From assembly GCA_045801465.1 (NCBI GenBank), contig JBJMSU010000008.1, forward strand, positions 1-22,590: DNA of 22,590 nt, read 5' to 3'. Shown piece after piece: positions 15,640 through 22,453 of the stretch (its first letter is position 1; every line of letters begins with the position of its first letter). Origin of the DNA: DATFWC01 sp045801465 (lineage in GTDB: Bacteria > Pseudomonadota > Alphaproteobacteria > Rhizobiales > Xanthobacteraceae). The position numbers and the translations under genes were made by a program. Under the pieces are notes generated by a model that saw only the letters and a program-made list of their open reading frames with translations, was not told where the DNA came from and searched no databases.

Positions 15640-16118
15640 GCGATCGCACGATCGCCATCGCCATCACGGTGAACGGCGAACCGGTGCACGAGACCGTGGA
15701 GGCGCGCAAGACCTTGGTCGACTTCCTGCGCGAGGATCTCGGGCTCACCGGCAGCCATGTCGGATGCGAGCACGGCGTGTGCGGCGCCTGCACGGTGCGG
15801 GTCGACGGCGTGATCGTGCGCGGCTGCCTGATGCTTGCGGCGCAGTGCGATGGCGCCCGGATAGAAACCATCGAAGGCGTCTCTGACGCCGGCACCATCG
15901 CCGACCTGCAGGACGCGTTCCACAAACGCAACGCCTTGCAGTGCGGCTTTTGCACGCCCGGAATGCTGCTCACCGCGCAGGAGCTCCTGCAGCGCGGGGG
16001 CGTGCCGAGCCGCGACACGATCCGCCACTACTTCTCCGGCAACTACTGCCGCTGCACCGGCTACCAGGCGATCGTCGATGCCGTGGAAGCGGTGGCGCAG
16101 GCGCGAGGCCGGACATGA
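15636..16118 (+). CDS. Molybdenum hydroxylase 2Fe-2S subunit (CoxS/XdhA-like small subunit)
   Basis: A 160-residue electron-transfer subunit with both clusters. The N-terminal plant-ferredoxin-like domain has Cys44, Cys49, Cys52 and Cys64 (CEHGVCGACTV...GC). The C-terminal helical domain has Cys103, Cys106, Cys138 and Cys140 (QCGFCTPGM and YCRCTGYQ). All eight cysteines are in place and length is normal. The ATG at 15636 overlaps the TGA of the FAD subunit by 4 bp; an in-frame ATG at 15627 is possible but would lengthen the overlap. It moves electrons from the Mo centre to FAD. A repeat-filled gap of 169 bp follows before the large subunit. Confidence 0.94.
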   Translation: MSDRTIAIAITVNGEPVHETVEARKTLVDFLREDLGLTGSHVGCEHGVCGACTVRVDGVIVRGCLMLAAQCDGARIETIEGVSDAGTIADLQDAFHKRNALQCGFCTPGMLLTAQELLQRGGVPSRDTIRHYFSGNYCRCTGYQAIVDAVEAVAQARGRT

Positions 16119-16130
16119 GACATCAGCTTC

Positions 16131-16272
16131 GTCATTCCGGGGCGCCGCGAAGCGGCGAGCCCGGAATCCATGTCCACTGCCGGGAAATCAGCGCGCGAAC
16201 CGTGGTCCTGCATTCCGGCTCTCGCGCGGAGCCTGGCCCGGACCACGATCCGGGCCGCTCGGCCGGAATGAC
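16131..16272. repeat. Nested inverted repeat between small and large hydroxylase subunits
   Basis: Outer arms GTCATTCCGG (16131-16140) and CCGGAATGAC (16263-16272) are perfect complements. Inside are a hairpin with ATTCCGGG (16134-16141) and CCCGGAAT (16160-16167), and a second pair CGTGGTCC (16201-16208) with GGACCACG (16240-16247). This is a REP-like mosaic element inside an operon. It can form a stable RNA structure and may lower or protect expression of one side of the transcript. Confidence 0.78.
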
Positions 16273-16287
16273 AGCGGAGAGGTAGCG

Positions 16288-18684
16288 ATGAAGATTGCCG
16301 ACGATCTGCCGCCCGGTCTCTCCGCGCTCGACCGGCCCAACTCCTATATCGGCCGATCGGTGCCGCGGCCCAATCTCGCGCGCTTGACGCAAGGCCGGGC
16401 GCAGTTCGTCAGCGACGTCGTGCTGTCCCGCATGGCCCATGCGGCGTTCGTGCGCTCGCCGCACGCGCACGCACGGATCAAGACGATCGCCACGCAAGCG
16501 GCACAAAAGGCCTCCGGCGTCATTGCCGTCGTCACCGGGCCCGAGATTGCCAAGGTGATGACGCCGTGGGTCGGCGTGCTCACCCATCTCAAGGGCATCA
16601 AGTCGGCGCCGCAATATCCGATTGCGGTCGAGCGGGCGTGCTGGCAGGGCGAAGCGGTCGCCGCCGTCGTGGCCAAGACCCGTGCCCAGGCGGAGGACGC
16701 GGCCGAGCTCGTCGAGGTCGAATACGAAGAACTGCCGGCCGTCACCGACGCCGAAACCGCGCTCGACCGCGCCACCCCGGTCATTCATCCCGAGCTCGGC
16801 GACAATCTCACCTTCGAGCGCGAGCATCAGGCCGGCGAGCCCGACAAGGGTTTCGCGGCCGCCGATGCGATCGTCGAGACGACGTTCGTGTTCGGCCGCC
16901 ACACCGGCGTGACCAACGAGCCGCGCGCCATCGTGGCCGACTGGAATCCCGGCGACGCGCGCCTGACCGTCTATCACGGCACCCAGGCGCCGCACATGAT
17001 GCAGAACCTGTTCGCCAAGCATCTCGGGCTCGAGGAGCACCAGGTGCGGGTGATCACCAAGGACGTTGGCGGCTCGTTCGGCATCAAGGTGCACACCTAT
17101 GCGGACGAGATGGCGACGGTGGCGCTGTCGAAGATGCTCAAGCGCCCGGTCAAGTTCGTGGCCGACCGGCTGGAAAGCTTCGTCACCGACATCCATGCGC
17201 GCGACCATCGCGTCAGGGGAAGGATCGGCGTCAAGCAGGACGGAACCATTACGGCATGGGAGATCGACGACCTTACCGGCATCGGCCCTTACTCGGTCTA
17301 CCCGCGCACCAGCGGCATCGAGGCGAACCAGATCGTCAACCTGACCGGCGGCCCCTATCGCTGCCCGAATTACCGGGCGCGCGCCCGCGTCGTGCTCCAG
17401 AACAAGAACGTGATGTGCCAGTACCGCGCGGTCGGCCATCCCATCGCGACCGCCGTGACGGAAGGCCTGGTCGAGCTGGCGGCGGTGAAGATCGGCATGG
17501 ACCCGGTGGAGATCCGGCGTCGCAACCTCATTTCCGACGACGCCTATCCGGCCGCGGGGCCGTCGGGCATCAAGTTCGAGCTGCTGTCGCACCATGCAGC
17601 GCTCGACAAGATCGTGCGCATGATGGAGTACGAGGGCCTGCGCGGCGAGCAGGAGCGTCTGCGCCGTGACGGCATCTATCGCGGCATCGGGTTCGCCTCG
17701 TTTGTCGAAGTCACCAATCCGTCGGCCGCGTTCTACGGGGTCGGCGGCGCCCGCATCTCGTCGCAGGACGGCGCGACGCTGAAGCTCGACGCCACCGGCG
17801 CGGTGATCTGCCACACGGGCGTCACCGAGCAGGGCCAGGGCGCGGAAGCCGTCATGGCGCAGGTGGTCGCCACCGCCTTCGGGGTGCCGATCGAGCGCGT
17901 GCGCGTCATCACCGGCGACACCGACAACACGCCCTATGGCGGCGGTACCTGGGCGTCGCGCGCTGCCGGCATCGGCGGCGAGGCGGGCTGGCAGGCCGGC
18001 AAGGCGCTACGCGCCAACGTGCTGGCGGTCGCCGCCTCGATCCTGCAGGCGAAACCGGAGGCGCTCGATATCCGCAACGGCGTCGTGGTCGACCGCGATA
18101 CCGGGACCGAGCGCATCGGCCTCGACGAGGTCGCGCGCATTGCCTACTTCCGTCCCGACACGCTGCCGCCCGGCTTTCAAGCCGAGCTGATGGCGACGCG
18201 CCATTACGTCCCGCGCGCGTGGCCCTTCGCGTTCACCAACGGCATCCAGGCTTCCTATCTGGAGGTCGATGTCGACAGCGGGTTCGTCACCCTGCTCAAG
18301 CACTGGTGCGTGGAAGACTGCGGCACGGTGATCAACCCGCAGCTGGTCGACGAGCAGATCCGCGGCGGCATCGTGCAGGGGATCGGCGCCGCGCTGTTCG
18401 AGCACTGCCGCTACGACGAGCGCGGCCAGCTCCTCAACGGCAACATGGCCGATTATCTGGTGCCGATGGCGGCCGAGATGCCGGACATCGAGGTCGGGCA
18501 CGTGGTGTCGCCCACCGCCGACGCCGAGCTCGGCGCCAAGGGCGCCGGCGAGGCCGGCACCGCGGGAGCGCCCGGCTGCGTGATGAATGCCGTCAACGAC
18601 GCGCTGCGGCCGCTCGGCGCGAAAGTCATCACGGAGATGCCGATGACGCCTGGCCTCGTGTTGCGCGCATTGGGGCGCGTCTAG
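16288..18684 (+). CDS. Molybdenum hydroxylase large subunit (CoxL/XdhC family, molybdopterin-binding)
   Basis: The 798-residue catalytic subunit of a xanthine dehydrogenase-family hydroxylase. The first domain (about residues 20-140) starts GRSVPRPNLARLTQGRAQFV. The Mo-cofactor domains include VTKDVGGSFGIKVHTYADE near 255-275, and the catalytic Glu755 lies in KGAGEAGTAG. The substrate-pocket loop reads CQYRAVGHP (377-385). It lacks the VAYRCSFR motif with active-site cysteine that marks form I CO dehydrogenase, so it is an aromatic, heteroaromatic or aldehyde hydroxylase of unknown substrate. The ATG at 16288 has GGAGAGG upstream; the open frame before it runs through the repeat. Its stop overlaps the stop of the convergent toxin gene. 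Confidence 0.94.
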   Translation: MKIADDLPPGLSALDRPNSYIGRSVPRPNLARLTQGRAQFVSDVVLSRMAHAAFVRSPHAHARIKTIATQAAQKASGVIAVVTGPEIAKVMTPWVGVLTHLKGIKSAPQYPIAVERACWQGEAVAAVVAKTRAQAEDAAELVEVEYEELPAVTDAETALDRATPVIHPELGDNLTFEREHQAGEPDKGFAAADAIVETTFVFGRHTGVTNEPRAIVADWNPGDARLTVYHGTQAPHMMQNLFAKHLGLEEHQVRVITKDVGGSFGIKVHTYADEMATVALSKMLKRPVKFVADRLESFVTDIHARDHRVRGRIGVKQDGTITAWEIDDLTGIGPYSVYPRTSGIEANQIVNLTGGPYRCPNYRARARVVLQNKNVMCQYRAVGHPIATAVTEGLVELAAVKIGMDPVEIRRRNLISDDAYPAAGPSGIKFELLSHHAALDKIVRMMEYEGLRGEQERLRRDGIYRGIGFASFVEVTNPSAAFYGVGGARISSQDGATLKLDATGAVICHTGVTEQGQGAEAVMAQVVATAFGVPIERVRVITGDTDNTPYGGGTWASRAAGIGGEAGWQAGKALRANVLAVAASILQAKPEALDIRNGVVVDRDTGTERIGLDEVARIAYFRPDTLPPGFQAELMATRHYVPRAWPFAFTNGIQASYLEVDVDSGFVTLLKHWCVEDCGTVINPQLVDEQIRGGIVQGIGAALFEHCRYDERGQLLNGNMADYLVPMAAEMPDIEVGHVVSPTADAELGAKGAGEAGTAGAPGCVMNAVNDALRPLGAKVITEMPMTPGLVLRALGRV

Positions 18685-19094
18685 TTCTGCCAAGGGTCGA
18701 TGATCGGAACGTTGAGGTCGTCGAAATGACGGACGTTGCGCGTTGCGAGCGTCGCACGGTACGCCAGCGCGATGCCGGCGATCATGGTGTCGCGCAGCTC
18801 CCGCGGACGGCCGGCAAGCTGCCGGCTTGCCATCAACGATGCGGTTTCCTTCGCCGCCCCGTTGTCGAACGGGAGAATACGCTGCTCAAGGTCTTCTTCC
18901 AGCACGCGCTCGAATTCGATCGACTGGAGAGATTGCCGGCGGCCGCCCGGCATGATCGCTAGGCCGTAACGTATTTCAAAAACATTGATGGCGGTTGTCC
19001 AAATCGAGGTCGGCGGTTGCCGGTCGAGCCACTTGACGGCGACAGCCGAGGACCGCATGAGCTCCGAAAGCAGATCGGTGTCGAGGATGACCAT
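18681..19094 (-). CDS. PIN-domain toxin, FitB/VapC family
   Basis: A 137-residue PIN-domain ribonuclease toxin. Acidic metal-binding residues are visible: Asp5 (ILDTDLLSE), Glu40 (NVFEIRYG), Asp102 (LRDTMIAG) and Asp125, with Asn120 in ATRNVRHFDDL. This matches the FitB/VapC catalytic set, so it is probably active, cutting tRNA or other RNA. Its ATG (19092-19094) overlaps the antitoxin stop by one base (TAATG), giving translational coupling. Its stop shares the 4-bp palindrome CTAG (18681-18684) with the stop of the molybdenum large subunit on the other strand. The antitoxin is encoded immediately upstream. Confidence 0.93.
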   Translation of the reverse strand: MVILDTDLLSELMRSSAVAVKWLDRQPPTSIWTTAINVFEIRYGLAIMPGGRRQSLQSIEFERVLEEDLEQRILPFDNGAAKETASLMASRQLAGRPRELRDTMIAGIALAYRATLATRNVRHFDDLNVPIIDPWQN

Positions 19095-19336
19095 TAGTCG
19101 AATTTGGGTACACGCAATTTGATGCGCAGCGGCCGAATCGGCTCCTCGAGTTCGATTCCTTTGAACCGGGCGGCGATCTGTGATCCAAGTCCCTTGCGCG
19201 GGCGATCCTCCTCCTTGACGGCATCGCGCAGGATGTCGCGGATTTCCTCCTCCATGGAGTGGCCATGACGGGCGGCGCGGCGCTGCAGCTTGCGCTTGAC
19301 CGTGTCTTCCAGGTTGCGAACAATCACTTGAGCCAT
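19094..19336 (-). CDS. Antitoxin, FitA/VapB-like ribbon-helix-helix protein
   Basis: An 80-residue antitoxin. The N-terminal ribbon-helix-helix is MAQVIVRNLEDTVKRKLQRR, followed by HGHSMEEEIRDILRD, the FitA-type DNA-binding fold. The C-terminal part (GLGSQIAARFKGIELEEPIR) matches the segment that wraps FitB and blocks its active site. The start is at 19334-19336, with AAAGGAGAT upstream; an in-frame ATG at 19357 lies inside the palindromic operator and is rejected. It neutralises the toxin and with it should repress the operon through the operator at 19348-19365. Confidence 0.92.
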   Translation of the reverse strand: MAQVIVRNLEDTVKRKLQRRAARHGHSMEEEIRDILRDAVKEEDRPRKGLGSQIAARFKGIELEEPIRPLRIKLRVPKFD

Positions 19337-19347
19337 GCCGATCTCCT

Positions 19348-19365
19348 TTGCTATCATGATAGCAA
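19348..19365. promoter_or_regulatory. 18-bp palindromic operator of the toxin-antitoxin pair
   Basis: TTGCTATCATGATAGCAA is a perfect palindrome directly upstream of the antitoxin ribosome site. Its half sites TGCTATCA and TGATAGCA are the same octamers that I recall for the gonococcal FitAB operator, where they are separated by 12 bp; here they touch. Binding would cover the -10 box. Confidence 0.8.
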
Positions 19366-19383
19366 CTCGATGTCAGAACTCAA
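19356..19383 (-). promoter_or_regulatory. Promoter of the toxin-antitoxin operon
   Basis: On the minus strand TTGAGT (plus 19378-19383) is followed after 16 bp by TATCAT (plus 19356-19361, 5 of 6), preceded by TGC as in an extended -10. The -10 lies inside the 18-bp palindrome, so repressor binding would exclude RNA polymerase. The predicted leader is only about 13 nt. Confidence 0.6.
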
Positions 19384-19449
19384 GCTCGAAAGACAGTCTT
19401 GCGGCGTAGGCTTGCCGTCGACCAACATCAACGAACGAGGAAGCGCGCG

Positions 19450-20403
19450 ATGGACATCAAGATGGGCAAAATGGCGATCGCCGAGGCGACCCAGAAGCTC
19501 AGCAACTGGGGCCGGTGGGGCAAGGACGATCAGGTCGGGACCCTCAACCACGTGCGGCCGGAAGACATCGTTCACGCCGCGAGCCTCATCCGCACCGGCA
19601 AGGTGTTCGCGCTCGGCATCCCGCTCGATCGCAACGGGCCGCAGACCGGCCTGTTCGGCGGCCGCTTCAATCCCATCCACCAGATGCTCGCGACCGGCAC
19701 CGATGCCATTGCCGGACGCCAGGACTGGAACCGGATCCGCTACGCCGACGATACCCTCAATCTGTGCGTCCAGGGGGCGACCCATTGGGATGCGCTCGGG
19801 CACATCTTCTATGAGGACAAGGCTTACAACGGCCACGATGCCAAGCTCATCGATGCCAACGGCCTCAATGTGCTGGGCATCGAGCACTCCAAGAGCAAGA
19901 TGGTCGGCCGCGGGGTGCTCCTCGACATCGCCCGCTACCGCGGCGTCGATTGGCTCAAGGACGGCGAAGGCATTTCCAACGACGAGCTGGACAAGTGCGC
20001 CAAGAACCAGAATGTCGAGATCCGCCGCGGCGACTTCGTCATCATCCGGACCGGCCAGTTGGAACGGTGCCTGAAGGAGAAGCAGTGGGGCGGCTACGCC
20101 GGCGGGGACGCGCCGGGCGTGAGGTTCGAGAACTGCTATTGGTGCCAGGACAAGCAGATCGCCGCCATCTGCTCCGACACCTGGGGCGTCGAAGTGCGGC
20201 CGAACGAGACCAAGGACGCCAACCAGCCGTGGCACTGGGTGGTGATCCCGGCCATGGGCCTGTGCATGGGCGAGATCTTCTATCTCAAGGAGCTGGCCGA
20301 AGACTGCGATCAGGACGGCATCTACGAGTTCTTCTTCTGCGGCCCGCCGCTCATCATTACCGGCGGCACCGGCTCGCCGATCAATCCCCAGGCGATCAAG
20401 TGA
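19450..20403 (+). CDS. Cyclase family protein (kynurenine-formamidase-like metal hydrolase)
   Basis: A 317-residue member of the cyclase family, whose characterised members include kynurenine formamidase and isatin hydrolase, metal-dependent hydrolases. The metal motif region is QGATHWDALGH, residues 108-118: His112, Asp114 and His118 are kept, but the first His of the usual HxGTHxDxxxH is Gln108 and the Gly is Ala110. This is a pattern of a longer subfamily (about 310-330 residues). Other conserved parts are GRGVLLDIARYRG and RRGDFVIIRTGQ. ATG at 19450 with GAGGA at 19436-19440. It reads divergently from the toxin-antitoxin operon; the two share a 113-bp region. It may open an amide or lactone ring; substrate unknown. 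Confidence 0.88.
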   Translation: MDIKMGKMAIAEATQKLSNWGRWGKDDQVGTLNHVRPEDIVHAASLIRTGKVFALGIPLDRNGPQTGLFGGRFNPIHQMLATGTDAIAGRQDWNRIRYADDTLNLCVQGATHWDALGHIFYEDKAYNGHDAKLIDANGLNVLGIEHSKSKMVGRGVLLDIARYRGVDWLKDGEGISNDELDKCAKNQNVEIRRGDFVIIRTGQLERCLKEKQWGGYAGGDAPGVRFENCYWCQDKQIAAICSDTWGVEVRPNETKDANQPWHWVVIPAMGLCMGEIFYLKELAEDCDQDGIYEFFFCGPPLIITGGTGSPINPQAIK

Positions 20404-20422
20404 CGCTCGGCGAGCCAACACA

Positions 20423-20600
20423 CTCCATCCCTCCCCTGAAAGGGGAGGGTGGTCGGCCGAAGGCCGACCGGGTGGGGTCATGCATGGAAAAGTTGCGGCT
20501 CAGCCATCGCGCCAGGTGAGCCTGGAAGTTATAGTTGGATTCTGAACCCCACCCGGCCTCGCTGCGCTCGGCCACCCTCCCCTTGCAGGGAGGGATGGAG
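20423..20600. repeat. Large nested inverted repeat (about 180 bp) before the histidinol-dehydrogenase-like gene
   Basis: Outer arms CTCCATCCCTCCC (20423-20435) and GGGAGGGATGGAG (20588-20600) are perfect. Further in, AAGGGGAGGGTGG faces CCACCCTCCCCTT, and CCGGGTGGGGT (20468-20478) faces ACCCCACCCGG (20546-20556). Each arm also holds its own small hairpin. The loop (about 20479-20545) shows no gene. This repeat type is common in Hyphomicrobiales genomes. It could act as a transcript end or RNA-stability element. Confidence 0.82.
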
Positions 20601-20656
20601 CAAGCTGCAGCACTGGAGCTTCATCCGCTGGCCGGCAATGACGAATGGAGGTCCCC

Positions 20657-21964
20657 ATGGCCCGCTATCTCAAGCGCGGAATGGATGCGAGCGCCATCAA
20701 GGCGGCGGACGCCAAGGTGCGCGAGACGGTGGAAGGAATCCTCGCCGAGATCGAGGCGCGCGGCGAAGAGGCGGTGCGCGAGCTGTCGCAAAAATTGGAT
20801 AACTGGGCGCCGCAAAGCTTCAAGCTTGAGCCCGACGAGATCGAGCGCGCCATTTCACAAGTCGCCAAGCGCGACCTCGACGACATCAGGTTCGCCCAGA
20901 CGCAGGTGCGCAACTTCGCGCAGAAACAGAAGGACACGCTGAAGGACCTCGAGGTCGAGACCCTGCCCGGCGTCGTGCTCGGCCATCGTCATATCCCGGT
21001 GAACTCGATCGGCTGCTATGTGCCGGGCGGGCGCTATCCGATGGTGGCTTCGGCGCATATGTCGATCGTCACCGCGCGGGTGGCGGGCGTCAAACGCATC
21101 ATCGCCTGTGCGCCGCCGTTCAAGGGCGGGCCGCACCCGGCGATCGTCGCCGCCATTCACTTCGGCGGCGCGGACGAGATCTACGTGCTCGGTGGCGTGC
21201 AGGCGGTCGGCGCCATGGCGCTCGGCGCCGGCGCGATCGGCCCGGTCGACATGATCGTCGGCCCCGGGAACGCCTATGTGGCGGAAGCCAAACGACAGCT
21301 GTTCGGCCGCGTCGGCATCGACCTCCTGGCCGGCCCCACCGAGACGCTGATCATCGCCGACGACAGCGTCGACGGCGAGATGTGCGCCACCGACCTGCTC
21401 GGCCAGGCGGAACACGGGCCGACCTCGCCCGCCGTGCTGATCACCAACTCGGACAAGCTCGCGCGCGAGACCCTGCAGGAGATCGAGCGGCTGTTGAAAA
21501 TCCTCCCCACCGCCGACGCCGCCGGCAAGGCCTGGGCCGACTTCGGCGAGGTCATCGTCTGCGAGGACGAGGCCGAGATGGTGCGCGAAGCCGATCGCAT
21601 CGCCTCCGAGCACGTCCAGGTCATGACCAGGGATCCGGACTACTTCCTCACCAACATGAAGAACTACGGCTCGCTGTTCCTCGGGCCGCGCACCAACGTC
21701 GCCTATGGCGACAAGGTGATCGGCACCAACCACACGCTGCCGACCAAGAAGGCCGCGCGCTACACCGGCGGGCTCTGGGTCGGCAAATTCCTCAAGACCT
21801 GCACCTATCAGAAGGTAATGACCGACCAGGCCAGTGCGATGATCGGCGAATATTGCTCACGGCTCTGCATCCTCGAAGGTTTCTCGGCCCACGCCGAGCA
21901 GGCTAACGTGCGGGTGCGCCGATACGGCGGCCGCAATGTCGATTATGCTCAGGCTGCCGAATAA
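20657..21964 (+). CDS. Histidinol dehydrogenase family NAD-dependent alcohol dehydrogenase
   Basis: A 435-residue HisD-fold enzyme. The zinc and catalytic residues of E. coli HisD (Gln259, His262, Glu326, His327, Asp360, His419) have counterparts: Gln250 and His253 in GQAEHGP, Glu318 and His319 in ASEHVQV, Asp352, and His412 in EGFSAHAEQ. The middle holds VGPGNAYVAEAKRQLFG and DLLAGPTETLII. The opening MARYLKRG is typical of HisD paralogues outside histidine operons, such as sulfopropanediol 3-dehydrogenase. It therefore likely oxidises a small alcohol to the acid in two NAD steps, not histidinol. The ATG at 20657 has GGAGG at 20648-20652; the ATG at 20645 precedes that site. No his genes are nearby. 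Confidence 0.9.
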   Translation: MARYLKRGMDASAIKAADAKVRETVEGILAEIEARGEEAVRELSQKLDNWAPQSFKLEPDEIERAISQVAKRDLDDIRFAQTQVRNFAQKQKDTLKDLEVETLPGVVLGHRHIPVNSIGCYVPGGRYPMVASAHMSIVTARVAGVKRIIACAPPFKGGPHPAIVAAIHFGGADEIYVLGGVQAVGAMALGAGAIGPVDMIVGPGNAYVAEAKRQLFGRVGIDLLAGPTETLIIADDSVDGEMCATDLLGQAEHGPTSPAVLITNSDKLARETLQEIERLLKILPTADAAGKAWADFGEVIVCEDEAEMVREADRIASEHVQVMTRDPDYFLTNMKNYGSLFLGPRTNVAYGDKVIGTNHTLPTKKAARYTGGLWVGKFLKTCTYQKVMTDQASAMIGEYCSRLCILEGFSAHAEQANVRVRRYGGRNVDYAQAAE

Positions 21965-21987
21965 TCGGATTTTCAGAGGGGGGTTCC

Positions 21988-22380
21988 ATGATTCCCATTA
22001 TCGTTCCGACTTACGCTGCCATTCTCGTGTTGATGTTCGTGTTGCTGTCGATCCGCGTCATCCAGATGCGCGCTTCCGCCAAGATCGGGATCGGCACCGG
22101 CAATGACCCATCCATGGAAAGACGAATCCGGGTCCACGGCAATTTCGCCGAATACGTGCCGCTGGCTCTGCTGCTTCTTGCGTTCATGGAAATGCAGCAG
22201 CATTCACGCTACCTGATCCATGTCCTGTGCATCGTTCTGATCGTCGCGCGCATCGTCCATGCGATCGGCGTTACGCCGGTCAAGGAAAATTTCCCGATGC
22301 GGGTCGGCAGCGTGCTCGCCACGTTCGCTGTGCTGGTCATCGCGTCGCTGGCACTGCTGATCCATGTCCTGCTCGCCTAA
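21988..22380 (+). CDS. MAPEG family membrane protein
   Basis: A 130-residue protein with four hydrophobic segments and the MAPEG signature MERRIRVHGNFAEYVPLALL (ERxxRxHxNxxE). MAPEG members are glutathione-dependent membrane enzymes in eukaryotes; bacterial ones are mostly uncharacterised, with some glutathione transferase or peroxidase activity. The ATG at 21988 has AGAGGGGGG upstream, and the gene begins 23 bp after the histidinol-dehydrogenase-like stop, so it is probably cotranscribed. A role in detoxifying reactive or electrophilic products is a guess. Confidence 0.9.
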   Translation: MIPIIVPTYAAILVLMFVLLSIRVIQMRASAKIGIGTGNDPSMERRIRVHGNFAEYVPLALLLLAFMEMQQHSRYLIHVLCIVLIVARIVHAIGVTPVKENFPMRVGSVLATFAVLVIASLALLIHVLLA

Positions 22381-22453
22381 CGAGGGCCGGTCACCGCCGA
22401 TGGCCTGGTTGCTCGGCAGGCGCAACGCCTTTGATATGGCGGATTGAACAACC

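Noticed and set aside
16132..17814. A 560-codon open frame opposite the Mo large subunit
   Set aside because: Antisense shadow of a well-conserved gene, no motif, and it runs through a repeat.
14791..18684. Aerobic carbon monoxide dehydrogenase
   Set aside because: The gene order fits, but the large subunit lacks the VAYRCSFR active-site loop with cysteine; it has CQYRAVGHP instead.
20657..21964. Biosynthetic histidinol dehydrogenase (hisD)
   Set aside because: No other histidine genes nearby, and an N-terminus typical of catabolic paralogues; family call kept without a symbol.
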